DNA of 64,000 bases, from NCBI GenBank assembly GCA_963822575.1, contig CAWGHZ010000005.1, positions 186,001-250,000 of the forward strand. Reading direction: 5' to 3'. Each line of letters opens with the position of its first letter. Position 1 is the stretch's first letter. A program made the translations under genes and the position numbers. Of the stretch, positions 1-7,887 are shown one piece after another. Under the pieces are notes generated by a model. It saw only the letters and a list, made by a program, of their open reading frames with translations. It did not search any database and had not been told where the DNA came from. Origin of the DNA: CAWGHZ01 sp963822575 (GTDB lineage Bacteria; Pseudomonadota; Alphaproteobacteria; MPNO01; DASWLB01).

Positions 1-1286
1 ATCCCAAGACGGTCGAGTTCACGCTGCGCGAGGGCGTGAAATTCTCGAACGGCGACACGTTCGACGCCGACGACGTCGTCTGGACCATCAACTACATCAA
101 GGACCCGAAAGTCCGCCTCAGGTTCAAGGACCGCTACGACTGGGTGGACAAGGTGGAGAAGCTGGGCTCCTACAAGGTGCGCATCGTCTCGAAGGAGGCG
201 TCGGCCCTCGACCTGTCGAACATCGCCTATCGCTTCATGATCTACAATTCCAAGGTGGCGAAGGGCTTCAAGAACATGGCCGAATACGGCCGCGACCACC
301 CGGTCACGACCGGCCCCTACATGGTCGCCTCGCTCGACCGCCAGAAGATGGTGCTGGAGCAGAACCCGCACTTCTGGGGCGGCAAGGGCGGCAACGCGCA
401 ATTCCCCGCGCCGGTCAAGAAGGTGGTCGTCTTCCACATCCCGGACCGGCAGACCCAGGTGGCGCAGTTCCTGTCGGGCGGCATCGACGTGATCCGCAAC
501 GTGCCCGCCGACACCGCGCGCGAGCTCAAGCAGATGCCGGGCACGCAAATCGTGCCCACCCATCTCGGCAACCTGATGTACGTCACGTTGGACGCGGCGG
601 GCCGGTCGGGCAAGCTGATGACCGACCAGCGCGTGCGCAAGGCGTTCATGATGGCGGTCGACCGCCCGCTCCTCGCCAAGACGGTGATCCCCGGCGGCAC
701 GTTCGCCGAGGTGCTGGATGCGGCCTGCATCCCGGCCGATTTCGGCTGCTCGTCCACCACCAAGCCGCCGGCCTACGACCCGGAGGGGGCGAAGAAGCTG
801 CTGGCCGAGGCGGGCTATCCGAACGGCGTCGACATGGACTTCTACGTCCACCAGCCGATCAAGGAGATCGGCGAGGCGATCGCCGGCCAGGTGCGCGCTG
901 TCGGCTTCCGCGCCAAGGTGCACCCGCTGCCGCTCGCGCTCTACGTACGGATGCGGGGCGCGGGCAAGTTCACCGCGTTCAACGGGTTCTACCCGACCAG
1001 CGCGCAGCCCGACGTCGACAACCTGCTGGACTTCTTCTTCGACGGCAACCGCGACTACTGGAAGGACCCCGAGATCAAGAAGATCCAGGAGAAGGCGCAT
1101 GTCGAGTTCGACGACGAGAAGCGCGCGGCGGACTTGGCCGAGGCGATGGATATCATCAACAAGAAGAACTACATCCTGCCGGTGACCGATCTGCCGATCG
1201 TGTTCGTCACCGTCAAGGACGTGCAGATCAAGGACAACCCGCTGTCGCCGATCGACACCGAGATCGGCGATCTGAGCTGGAAATAG
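1..1286 (+). CDS. ABC transporter substrate-binding protein, family 5 (partial, 5' end missing)
   Basis: The reading frame is already open at the left edge (first full codon at base 3) and runs to TAG at 1284-1286, giving 427 visible residues. The signature TLREGVKFSNGDTFDADDVV near the start is the block typical of extracellular solute-binding proteins family 5 (DppA/OppA/NikA type), which bind peptides, nickel or opines in the periplasm. The family is usually about 500-540 residues, so roughly the N-terminal fifth, including the signal peptide, lies outside the window. No permease or ATPase genes follow it here. The ligand cannot be told from the sequence. Confidence 0.9.
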   Translation, partial: PKTVEFTLREGVKFSNGDTFDADDVVWTINYIKDPKVRLRFKDRYDWVDKVEKLGSYKVRIVSKEASALDLSNIAYRFMIYNSKVAKGFKNMAEYGRDHPVTTGPYMVASLDRQKMVLEQNPHFWGGKGGNAQFPAPVKKVVVFHIPDRQTQVAQFLSGGIDVIRNVPADTARELKQMPGTQIVPTHLGNLMYVTLDAAGRSGKLMTDQRVRKAFMMAVDRPLLAKTVIPGGTFAEVLDAACIPADFGCSSTTKPPAYDPEGAKKLLAEAGYPNGVDMDFYVHQPIKEIGEAIAGQVRAVGFRAKVHPLPLALYVRMRGAGKFTAFNGFYPTSAQPDVDNLLDFFFDGNRDYWKDPEIKKIQEKAHVEFDDEKRAADLAEAMDIINKKNYILPVTDLPIVFVTVKDVQIKDNPLSPIDTEIGDLSWK

Positions 1287-1293
1287 CGCGGAT

Positions 1294-1319
1294 GCCGGGC
1301 GGCGTTCGCGCCGCCCGGC
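1294..1319. terminator. Hairpin after the solute-binding protein gene
   Basis: A perfect 11-bp stem (GCCGGGCGGCG with CGCCGCCCGGC) closes a TTCG tetraloop 7 bases after the stop codon. There is no T-run after it, so it is either a weak intrinsic terminator or a 3' stabilising stem. It separates the binding-protein gene from the hydrolase gene that starts at 1339. Confidence 0.6.
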
Positions 1320-1338
1320 CCGGTCGCGGAGTCCCGAC

Positions 1339-2044
1339 ATGACCGATTACGTCGTCTGCCACGGCGCCTGGTCCGCCGGCTGGGCGTGGAAGAAGATGCG
1401 CCCCCTTCTGGCCGCTGCGGGGCACACAATCACCGTCCCCACCTATACCGGGCTCGGCGAGCGCCAGCATCTGGCGAGCCCCGAGAACGACCTCGACACC
1501 CACATCACCGACGTGTGCAACGCGCTTCACTGCGAGGATTTGCGCGACGTGGTGTTGGTCGGCCACTCCTATGGCGGGATGGTGGCGACCGGCGTCGCCG
1601 ACCGCGCGGCGGAGCAAATCGCGAGGCTCGTCTATCTCGACGCCTTCGTGCCGCGCGACGGCCAGTCGCTCGCCGACCTCGCCGGGCCGAACGGCGGCAG
1701 CGGGATGCGCGAGCGCGCCCGCGCGGGCGGCGGCGACTCCTGGCTGGTGCCGCCCAATCCGGTGCCGCCCGACACGTCGGAGGCGGACCGCGCCTGGATC
1801 ATGCCGCGGCGCTATTCGCAGTCGCTGCGCTGCTTCGAGGCGAAAATCCGGCTATCGGCCGAGCCCCAGATGCCCCGCGCCTACATCTACTGCCAGCGCG
1901 CCGCGCCCGGCGACGTGTTCCGCCAGTTCCTCGACCGCGCCCGCACCGAGGGCTGGCCCGCCTTCGAGATCGAACTCGTCGCACAACGCCCACATCACCG
2001 CCCCCGAGGCGCTGCGGGATGTGCTGGTGAAGGCGATGGGTTAG
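1339..2044 (+). CDS. Alpha/beta-fold hydrolase with a frameshifted C-terminus
   Basis: The product resembles small alpha/beta hydrolases of the salicylate esterase/EstB-like group: an N-terminal VVCHGAW oxyanion-type block, and the nucleophile elbow GHSYGG around residue 77 (Ser). The frame opened at 1339 actually runs to a stop at 2089-2091, but its last 40 residues are unlike the family. A +1 change near 1972-1975 gives SSHNAHITAPEALRDVLVKA ending at TAG 2042-2044, which is what the family has. The catalytic His lies in that SHNAH segment, so as sequenced the protein (1339-2091, 250 aa) lacks its triad His. One extra A in GAAC at 1972-1975 would explain it. This is either a real pseudogene or a sequence error. 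Confidence 0.75.
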
Positions 2045-2120
2045 CGGGCGGGTCGCGGAAACCCGCCCCTAAAGATCGCGCTCGGCGATGAGGGTGTAGG
2101 GGCCGGTCCCCGACCGGCCC
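2041..2120. repeat. Two intergenic hairpins of a dispersed repeat family
   Basis: Two inverted repeats lie between the converging ends of the hydrolase and the FAD monooxygenase genes: GGGCGGGT (2046-2053) with ACCCGCCC (2061-2068), and GGCCGGTC (2101-2108) with GACCGGCC (2112-2119). The second is preceded by GTAGGGG. Closely similar units (GGGCCGGTC/GACCGGCCC followed by CCCTAC) recur at 53069-53089, so this is a dispersed repeat rather than a private terminator. It may still end transcription from both sides. Confidence 0.6.
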
Positions 2121-2140
2121 ATTTTCAATCCGCCGCGGTG

Positions 2141-2148
2141 GGTAAGGC
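2141..2148. repeat. Left copy of the IS66 target-site duplication
   Basis: GGTAAGGC abuts the left end of the insertion sequence and is repeated exactly at 4623-4630, right after its other end. Eight base pairs is the duplication length known for the IS66 family. The perfect copy points to a recent insertion. Confidence 0.9.
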
Positions 2149-2161
2149 GTAAGCGCTGTTT

Positions 2162-3724
2162 TCAGGCCACGGCGCGGTCTGGGGCGGGGGCGACGTAGGC
2201 GAAGGGGAGAAGCTCGTCGATGCGGCTCATGGGATGGCGGCGGGCGATCCTGGTGAGCACGTCGGCGAGGTAGGCCTGCGGGTCGACCTCGTTGCGTTTG
2301 CAGGTCTCGATGAGGGACGCGAGGACCGCCCAGTGCTCGCCGCCGCCGTCGGAGCCGGCGAACAGATGGTTCTTCCGTCCGAGCGCGATCGGGCGCATCG
2401 AACGCTCGACGACGTTGGAGTCGATCTCGATCCGGCCGTCGTCGAGGAAGCGCGTAAGTCCGTCCCAGCGGGCGAGGGCGTAGCGGATCGCCTCGGCGAT
2501 CGTCGATTTGGCCGAGACGGCGGCGAGCCTGGCTTCGAGCCACGGCTTGAGCGCCGCGACGATCGGCCGGGCCCGGGCATGGCGCGCCCGCTGGCGCGCG
2601 TCGGGATCGCGGCCGCGTATCTCGGCCTCGATCTCGTAGAGGGTTCGGATGCGCGCGAGCATCTCGGCCGCGACCGGCGCCGGGCCCGCGTTCTGGATCT
2701 CGTAGAACCGGCGGCGGACATGCGCCCAACAGAAGGCGAGCGTGACCGCGCCCGTGGCGGCGAGCGCTTCGTAGGCGCCGTACCCGTCGACCTGGAGCAC
2801 TCCTTCGAAGCCCGCCAGGTGGGCCGCCGGCCGCGCGTGCTTGCGGTCCGGGGCATAGACATAGGCGACGCCCGGCGGGTCGGGTCCGGCCCAGGGCCGG
2901 TCGTCGCGCGCATACACCCAGAGCTGGCCGGTCTTGGTGCGCTTGCGCCCGGGATCGAGCACCGGCGCCGTCGTCTCGTCGGCGAACAGCTTGGGCGAGG
3001 CCTTCAGGTGGTCGAGCAGCCGCCGGTGCACCGGGCGCAGCGCGAAGGCGGCACGCCCCACCCAGTCGGCGAGCGTCGACCGGTCGAGATCGATGCCCTG
3101 GCGCCCATAGGCCTGCGCCTGGCGGTAAAGGGGAAGGTGGTCGGCATACTTCGCGACCACCACGTGCGCGATCAGGGCCTCGGTCGGGAGACCGCCCTCG
3201 ACCAGCCGTTCCGGGGCCGGCGCCTGGGCCACCTGGCCGTCGCAGGCGCGGCAGGCGTACTTGGGCCGGCGGACGACCAGCACCCGGAACCGCGCCGGGA
3301 TGACGTCGAGCCGCTCCGATACGTCCTCGCCGATGCGATGGCGCAGCCCGCCGCAGCACGGGCAGGCCTTGTCGGCGACGTCGAGGACGACCTCCTCGCG
3401 CGGCAGATGCGCGGGCAGCGCACCGCGGTTGATGCGGCGCTGCCGCGCCGGCCGGGGCGCGCCCGACGGGGCGCTCTCCGCCGCCGCCTCCGACGCCGCA
3501 ACCGTCTGCTCCAGGTCCTCGAGCATCAAGGCGAGCTGGTCGGGATCGACCCGCTCGGAGCGGCGCCCGAAGCGGTGGCGCTGCAGCTCCTTGACGATCG
3601 CCCTCAGCCGCTCCGCCTCGCCGCGCGCCGCAGCAAGCTCGTCGGCGTGACGCGCCCGCTCGGCCAGCAGCAGCGCGCGCAGCGCTTCGGGATCGGTCGG
3701 CAGGGCGTCGGCAGGCGGGTTCAC
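2162..3724 (-). CDS. tnpC: IS66 transposase TnpC
   Basis: This is the DDE transposase of the element. Visible parts, in order: a leucine-rich coiled N-terminus, the helix HRFGRRSE, a Cys4 zinc-finger-like block (CPCCGG ... CRAC) and a DDE domain with FADETTAPVLD, QVDGYGAY and VERSMRPIALGRKNHLF. A C-terminal Ala/Pro-rich tail follows. The start chosen is GTG at 3724, which gives MNPPADALPTDPEALR, like family members; an in-frame TTG at 3766 would add 14 atypical residues. It reads about 520 residues, normal for the family, with no break, so it is probably functional. Confidence 0.93.
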   Translation of the reverse strand: MNPPADALPTDPEALRALLLAERARHADELAAARGEAERLRAIVKELQRHRFGRRSERVDPDQLALMLEDLEQTVAASEAAAESAPSGAPRPARQRRINRGALPAHLPREEVVLDVADKACPCCGGLRHRIGEDVSERLDVIPARFRVLVVRRPKYACRACDGQVAQAPAPERLVEGGLPTEALIAHVVVAKYADHLPLYRQAQAYGRQGIDLDRSTLADWVGRAAFALRPVHRRLLDHLKASPKLFADETTAPVLDPGRKRTKTGQLWVYARDDRPWAGPDPPGVAYVYAPDRKHARPAAHLAGFEGVLQVDGYGAYEALAATGAVTLAFCWAHVRRRFYEIQNAGPAPVAAEMLARIRTLYEIEAEIRGRDPDARQRARHARARPIVAALKPWLEARLAAVSAKSTIAEAIRYALARWDGLTRFLDDGRIEIDSNVVERSMRPIALGRKNHLFAGSDGGGEHWAVLASLIETCKRNEVDPQAYLADVLTRIARRHPMSRIDELLPFAYVAPAPDRAVA

Positions 3725-3793
3725 GCCCGTGATTGCATCATTTCCGACGTTTCGCGTCGCGCGCAAAGCGCGACCCGAGTCACCGTGTCGCAG

Positions 3794-4147
3794 CTACAGC
3801 GACGCCGTCGGCGCCGGAACCCGCACCGCGCGCATCCGCGCCCAGTCGAGCCCTTCGAGCAGGGCCGAGAGCTGCGCCGGCGTCAGCCGCATCACCCCGT
3901 CGGCGATCTGCGGCCACCGGAACGTGCCCGCCTCCAGCCGCTTGGCGACCAGCACCAGGCCCGTGCCGTCCCAGAACAGGAGCTTCACCCTGTCCGCCCG
4001 CTTCGAACGGAACACGTAGATCACCCCGCCGTAGGGATCGGCACCGAGATGCTCGCCGACCACCGCCGCGAGCCCATCCATCCCCTTGCGGAAGTCCACC
4101 GGCCGGGTCGCGATCAGCACCTTCACCCCGCTCGCCGGGACGATCAC
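3794..4147 (-). CDS. tnpB: IS66 accessory protein TnpB
   Basis: The 117-residue IS66 Orf2 protein has the signature SGVKVLIATRPVDFRKGMDG and LLFWDGTGLVLVAKRLE, as in every intact IS66 element. It is required for transposition in the family, although its biochemical role is unsettled. The start is taken as GTG at 4147, which overlaps the TGA of tnpA (GTGA) and gives the expected N-terminus; a longer upstream reading of this frame would run antisense-like through tnpA. The 4-bp overlap suggests translational coupling. Confidence 0.92.
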   Translation of the reverse strand: MIVPASGVKVLIATRPVDFRKGMDGLAAVVGEHLGADPYGGVIYVFRSKRADRVKLLFWDGTGLVLVAKRLEAGTFRWPQIADGVMRLTPAQLSALLEGLDWARMRAVRVPAPTASL

Positions 4148-4572
4148 GACGCCGCCTTCACCGCCCGCAGAACGGCCTTCAGCGTCGCCGCATCCGCCCC
4201 CGGCGGCACCCGCACCGTCGCCGCCCCGATCGCGATCTCGATCACCGCGCCCTTCGGCCGCGCCTCCTTCACCGGACCGACGACCACGGGTGCGAAGGAC
4301 GGCGCGTCGCCCCTTGCCGGCGCGGCCGGGTGCCGCGCCTGCCGCCGCCACGCGAACACCTGCTGCGGCGACAATCCGTGGCGCCGCGCCACCACCGACA
4401 CCACCGCGCCCGGCGCAAGCGTCTCCTCGACAATCCGCGCCTTGTCGTCGTCCGACCAGCGGCGCCGGCCGCCCACGCCGGTGATCACCTCCATCCGGCG
4501 CACCGGCGTCGCCTTCGGCTCAAGCGTACTGTCAAGCGTAGACACAAAACGATCCCCCACAGGGACCGTCAC
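4144..4572 (-). CDS. tnpA: IS66 protein TnpA (Orf1, helix-turn-helix)
   Basis: This 142-residue protein is the first gene of the element. It carries a transposase-8-type helix-turn-helix (RRRWSDDDKARIVEE, then RRHGLSPQQVFAWRRQAR) at residues 36-79, which presumably recognises the element ends. The start is GTG at 4572, preceded by a strong Shine-Dalgarno sequence (AAGGAGG, about 7 bases upstream). The start lies only 50 bases inside the right inverted repeat, so the promoter must sit at the element end or outside it. Confidence 0.92.
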   Translation of the reverse strand: MTVPVGDRFVSTLDSTLEPKATPVRRMEVITGVGGRRRWSDDDKARIVEETLAPGAVVSVVARRHGLSPQQVFAWRRQARHPAAPARGDAPSFAPVVVGPVKEARPKGAVIEIAIGAATVRVPPGADAATLKAVLRAVKAAS

Positions 4573-4618
4573 CTTCCTCCTTCACCGCCCGGCCGGGAAG
4601 GTGCCCCCAGAACAGCGC

Positions 4619-6244
4619 TTACGGTAAGGCAGCCGTATGCGCCGGCGCGGCGCCGCGCACCTTGTCGATCAGGGCCTGCGGATCGTCGGGCAGCGCATCG
4701 GCGCGCCACGCGACATGCCCGTCGGGCCGCACCAGCGCCAGCGGCTTCTGGTAGAGCGCGGCGATCGCGGGATCGGGAAGCGCGACCGTCCGGAACGGCA
4801 CGCGGCGCCGCGCCGCCGCCGCTTCCAGCGCCGCACCGTCGGGCGCATCGGGCCCGAGGCGGAGCAGCACGAACCCGGTCCCGAACAGATCGAGCGTCGA
4901 ACGGCCGGGCGCGATCCAGGCATGCGGCGCGCGCGTGCCGGGCCGCGCGGACGGCACGAATTGCGGCGTCTCGTACGGGACGGCGGGCGAGCCGTCCGGC
5001 ACCACGACGGGCGAGCCGTAATAGCAGTACCCGGTGCGGAGATTCTCCGTGAAGGTGGGGCCGGAGCCGCGCCCGGTGCCCTCGAACGCCTCGCGCCAGC
5101 GCTGGCGCAGCGCCTCGCCCGCCGGCGTCGCCTCGACGATCTCCGGCCCGCCAGGCAGGGCGGCCAGGATGTCGAACTCCTGCGTCGAGACGGTCACGTT
5201 GTTGTACGCCACCGGCTTGCGCTCCGCCTGGTAGGAGTCGAGCAGCACGGGACCGCCCCAGCCCTGGATGACGGCGGCAAGCTTCCAGCCCAGATCGACC
5301 GCGTCGGCAAGCCCGGTATGCAGCCCGAGCCCGCCGGTCGGCGAGTTCTGGTGCGCCGCATCGCCGGCGATGAACACGCGCCGGTCGCGATAGCGGTCGA
5401 CCACGCATTCGCGCCGCTCCCAGCGCTGGGTGTTGAGGATCTCGTATTCGATGTCGCGCCCGGCGAGCCGGCGAATGTAGTCGTCGCCGGTCATGCCCGG
5501 CACTTCCTTAAGCACCGAAAGGCGCCACCGCTCCGCCCCGTCGATGCCGATGATCTCGCCCCACGACCCGCCCGCGTCGGTGAAGCGGAAGAACCGCGCC
5601 CAGCCCATCTTGTGGATACGCATCAGCTCGGCCGAGCGGAAATAGACGTTGACCGAGGTGGCGATGGCTCCCTGCGCCTCGTTCTTCACCCCGAGCGCCT
5701 GGGGCACCGTGCCGCCGGCCCCATCGCAGCCGACGAGATACTGCGCGCGCAGCGTTTCGGACGCGCCGGTGCGCGGATCGGTGACGGTGGCAGTGACGCC
5801 CGTCTCGTCCTGGATGAAGCCGTCGAGCCGCGCGTAGTAGCGCACCGTGACGGACGGCAGCGCGCGCGCCTTGGCGAGCAGGATGGGGTCGTAGAAGATC
5901 TGCGCGCAGCCGCAGCCCGGCTCCGGCGTGAACGGAAGGCGCGTCTCGTTGTAGGACGGCCATTTCGTCCGGGCGAGCTCGAAGCCCGACATCGAGGTGC
6001 AGTAGACGAAATCGTTCGGATGGTCCGACGGCCAGCCGGTGGCCTTCACCTCCTCGGCGATGCCCCAGCGGCGGTTGAACTCCATCGCGCGGACGGAGAG
6101 CCCGCTCATCTTGGGCACCGAGATCGAGCCGTCGCGCCGCTCGAGAACGGTGCAGGGGATGCCGGCCGAGCCGAGCTCGACGGCAAGGGCGAGCCCCACC
6201 GGGCCGCCGCCGGAAATCAGGACGGGAATCGTTCGGTCGCTCAT
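4619..6244 (-). CDS. FAD-dependent aromatic monooxygenase (PheA/TfdB family)
   Basis: A flavoprotein hydroxylase of 541 residues. The N-terminal dinucleotide fold has ISGGGPVGLALAVELG, the middle has a DG motif region (LVGCDGAGG), and FIAGDAAHQNSPTGGLGLHT is the second FAD-binding block. The last hundred residues look like the thioredoxin-like C-terminal domain of phenol-hydroxylase-type enzymes (LVRPDGHVAWR). It probably hydroxylates a phenolic or other aromatic acid, consistent with the catabolic region to its left in transcription. The start MSDRT at 6244 is preferred to an upstream ATG at 6274. The stop codon lies inside the IS66 inverted repeat; before insertion the protein ended ...LPTAAD with a stop at 2125-2127. 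The loss of four residues is probably harmless. Confidence 0.9.
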   Translation of the reverse strand: MSDRTIPVLISGGGPVGLALAVELGSAGIPCTVLERRDGSISVPKMSGLSVRAMEFNRRWGIAEEVKATGWPSDHPNDFVYCTSMSGFELARTKWPSYNETRLPFTPEPGCGCAQIFYDPILLAKARALPSVTVRYYARLDGFIQDETGVTATVTDPRTGASETLRAQYLVGCDGAGGTVPQALGVKNEAQGAIATSVNVYFRSAELMRIHKMGWARFFRFTDAGGSWGEIIGIDGAERWRLSVLKEVPGMTGDDYIRRLAGRDIEYEILNTQRWERRECVVDRYRDRRVFIAGDAAHQNSPTGGLGLHTGLADAVDLGWKLAAVIQGWGGPVLLDSYQAERKPVAYNNVTVSTQEFDILAALPGGPEIVEATPAGEALRQRWREAFEGTGRGSGPTFTENLRTGYCYYGSPVVVPDGSPAVPYETPQFVPSARPGTRAPHAWIAPGRSTLDLFGTGFVLLRLGPDAPDGAALEAAAARRRVPFRTVALPDPAIAALYQKPLALVRPDGHVAWRADALPDDPQALIDKVRGAAPAHTAALP

Positions 6245-6357
6245 CGCACCACGCAGCCTCGTTGGCCCGCCCATGTTATGCCGCGCCCCCGGCCGGATGC
6301 CAGTGAAGACAGCGCGGCCGAACTATGGAATCAATCGGCCCGGAGCGGGAGGCGGCG

Positions 6358-6423
6358 ATGGCTTTCGAGTCCAGCGAGGAGCAGGTCCTGCTGCGCAACT
6401 TGATCGCCGGCCTGTGGGGCTGA
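6358..6423 (+). CDS. Possible 21-residue small ORF
   Basis: ATG at 6358 is preceded by GGGAGGCGGCG, a good Shine-Dalgarno at normal spacing, and the frame encodes MAFESSEEQVLLRNLIAGLW plus Gly. The N-terminal pattern recalls the first helix of acyl-CoA dehydrogenases (MDFxLSEEQxLLR). It could be a leader peptide for the hydratase-lyase gene 50 bases downstream, or the stump of a deleted dehydrogenase. This is weakly supported. Confidence 0.25.
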   Translation: MAFESSEEQVLLRNLIAGLWG

Positions 6424-6473
6424 AGGTGCAATAGCTGCTATAACGTCGCGCGCAATCGAACCGAGGGAGAACC

Positions 6474-7322
6474 ATGGCAAAGGCAGCGGCAAAAACCAAG
6501 CTCGGCGGCAACACCGTCAAGGTCGAGTTCGACGAGGGCATCGCGTGGGTGTTCCTCAACCGGCCCGAGAAGCGCAATGCGATGAGCCCGACGCTCAACA
6601 ACGAGATGATCGAGGTGCTGACCGCGCTGGAGACCGACGACCGCTGCGGCGTGCTGGTGCTGACCGGGGCGGGCGATTCCTTCTCGGCCGGCATGGACCT
6701 GAAGGAGTTCTTCCGCGAATCCGACACGCTGCCGCCCGAGGGCTGGGCGCAGATCGAGCGCGCCGCGCAGACCTGGCAGAACAACCTGCTGAAATGGTTC
6801 CCCAAGGTGACCATCGCCATGGTCAACGGCTGGTGCTTCGGCGGCGCGTTCAACCCGCTGGTGAGCTGCGACATCGCGGTCGCGGCCGAGGAGGCGACGT
6901 TCGGCCTTTCCGAGATCAACTGGGGCATCATCCCGGCCGGCAACGTGCTCAAGTCCGTGTCCTACCGGCTGAGCGAGACCGACGGGCTCTACTACGCGCT
7001 CACCGGCGACACGTTCAACGGCATCGAGGCGAGACGGATGGGCCTGGTCCGCTTCGCCTGGCCGCGGGCGGAGCTGCGCGAGAAGACGCGCGAGCTCGCC
7101 ATGAAGGTCGGCGGCAAGAACCGCTCGGCCGCGCGCGCCATCAAGCACGCCTGGCGCAAGATGGGCGAGATGTCGTGGGGCGCATCGGAGGATTATCTGA
7201 TGGCCAAGCTCGACCAGCACCGGCTGACCGACCCGGAGCAGGGGCGCGAGCAGGGCATGAAGCAGTTCCTCGACGACAAGTCCTACCGCCCCGGCCTCGG
7301 TGCCTACAAGCCGAAGAAGTAG
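6474..7322 (+). CDS. Hydroxycinnamoyl-CoA hydratase-lyase homologue (enoyl-CoA hydratase family)
   Basis: A crotonase-fold protein of 282 residues that matches the p-hydroxycinnamoyl-CoA hydratase/lyase (HCHL, Ech) group more than generic hydratases: LNRPEKRNAMSPTLNNEM, GAGDSFSAGMDLKEFF, VNGWCFGG, LSEINWGIIPAGN and the late EDYLMAKLDQ. HCHL converts feruloyl- or coumaroyl-CoA to vanillin or 4-hydroxybenzaldehyde plus acetyl-CoA. The catalytic Glu (E147 here) and Tyr (Y241) are present. The position of Ser123 in the Pseudomonas enzyme appears to be Asn127, so the substrate may differ. The Shine-Dalgarno is GAGGGAGA. It converges with the cupin gene, 3 bases apart. Confidence 0.85.
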   Translation: MAKAAAKTKLGGNTVKVEFDEGIAWVFLNRPEKRNAMSPTLNNEMIEVLTALETDDRCGVLVLTGAGDSFSAGMDLKEFFRESDTLPPEGWAQIERAAQTWQNNLLKWFPKVTIAMVNGWCFGGAFNPLVSCDIAVAAEEATFGLSEINWGIIPAGNVLKSVSYRLSETDGLYYALTGDTFNGIEARRMGLVRFAWPRAELREKTRELAMKVGGKNRSAARAIKHAWRKMGEMSWGASEDYLMAKLDQHRLTDPEQGREQGMKQFLDDKSYRPGLGAYKPKK

Positions 7323-7325
7323 CGG

Positions 7326-7874
7326 TCAGCCGGCCCTTACCTGGGCCGCGACCTCGTCCCAGCGATAGGGGGCAGGGTCCGCGGGCGGGTGCACCGCGCC
7401 GCAGGACGCGCAGGTGCGCAGCGCCGGGTCCGCGTTGAACCGCGCCGCAGCCTCCAGGTACTTCTCCTGCGCCACCGCGCCCGCCGCGTCCCACGTCTCG
7501 CGGAAGAGCTCGGTATCGCAGGAATCGCAATACCAAGCCGCCGCCTCGAGGCCGGGCACGTCGGACTTGAACCGCAGCACGACGGTCTCGATTTCCGTCT
7601 CGAAGCGGTGCGGCGCGCCCGCCGGCACGTAGACGCAATCGCCGGGCGCGAGCCCGAACCGGTCGACCGAGGTCGCCTGGAAGCGCACTGCGCCCGCGCC
7701 GGACATCACCAGGAGGAGCGAGTCCTTCTCGCACACCGACCAGAAGGGCTGCGGCCGGTCGTTGCGGCTGAGGAACACCTGCACCTGGATGTCCTCGGGC
7801 AGGAGCGGGAGTTCGGCATAGGGGCCGAGCTTCTTCGCCTCGCGGAAGGTCTGGAACGTCTTCTTGCGCGGCAT
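7326..7874 (-). CDS. Cupin protein A, 3-hydroxyanthranilate 3,4-dioxygenase-like, Fe ligands incomplete
   Basis: A 182-residue cupin resembling bacterial 3-hydroxyanthranilate dioxygenase over its whole length, including the C-terminal rubredoxin-like site: C116/C119 (WYCDSCD) and C155/C158 (RTCASCGAVHP). By hand alignment, the catalytic iron ligands His51 and Glu57 of the Cupriavidus enzyme fall on serines, and only the third, His95 (H89 here, APHRFE), remains. The fold and the structural metal site are therefore kept but the catalytic site is probably lost. The start ATG 7874 has GGGAGG upstream; a longer in-frame extension to 7952 was rejected. It is the last gene of the marR operon, 13 bases after cupin B. 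Confidence 0.8.
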   Translation of the reverse strand: MPRKKTFQTFREAKKLGPYAELPLLPEDIQVQVFLSRNDRPQPFWSVCEKDSLLLVMSGAGAVRFQATSVDRFGLAPGDCVYVPAGAPHRFETEIETVVLRFKSDVPGLEAAAWYCDSCDTELFRETWDAAGAVAQEKYLEAAARFNADPALRTCASCGAVHPPADPAPYRWDEVAAQVRAG

Positions 7875-7887
7875 GGCGCCCTCCCGC

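Larger units (their letters stand above)
2149..4622 (-). mobile_element. Complete IS66-family insertion sequence (2474 bp)
   Basis: The left end begins GTAAGCGCTGTTTTCAGG and the right end, read inward on the other strand, GTAAGCGCTGTTCTGGGG, so the first 12 bases are identical. GTAAGCG is the characteristic IS66 terminus. Exact 8-bp flanking copies of GGTAAGGC (2141-2148, 4623-4630) confirm the boundaries. Three intact genes, tnpA, tnpB and tnpC, are all on the minus strand, as in a full-length IS66 member. The element sits in the last codons of the FAD monooxygenase gene. Removing it restores ...LPTAAD and a stop at 2125-2127, so the insertion replaced only about four C-terminal residues. 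Confidence 0.95.

Noticed and set aside
2234..4627. A 797-codon plus-strand frame through the IS66 element
   Set aside because: It is antisense to tnpC and tnpA, has shadow composition (Arg/Gly/Ala/Asp rich) and no recognisable domain.
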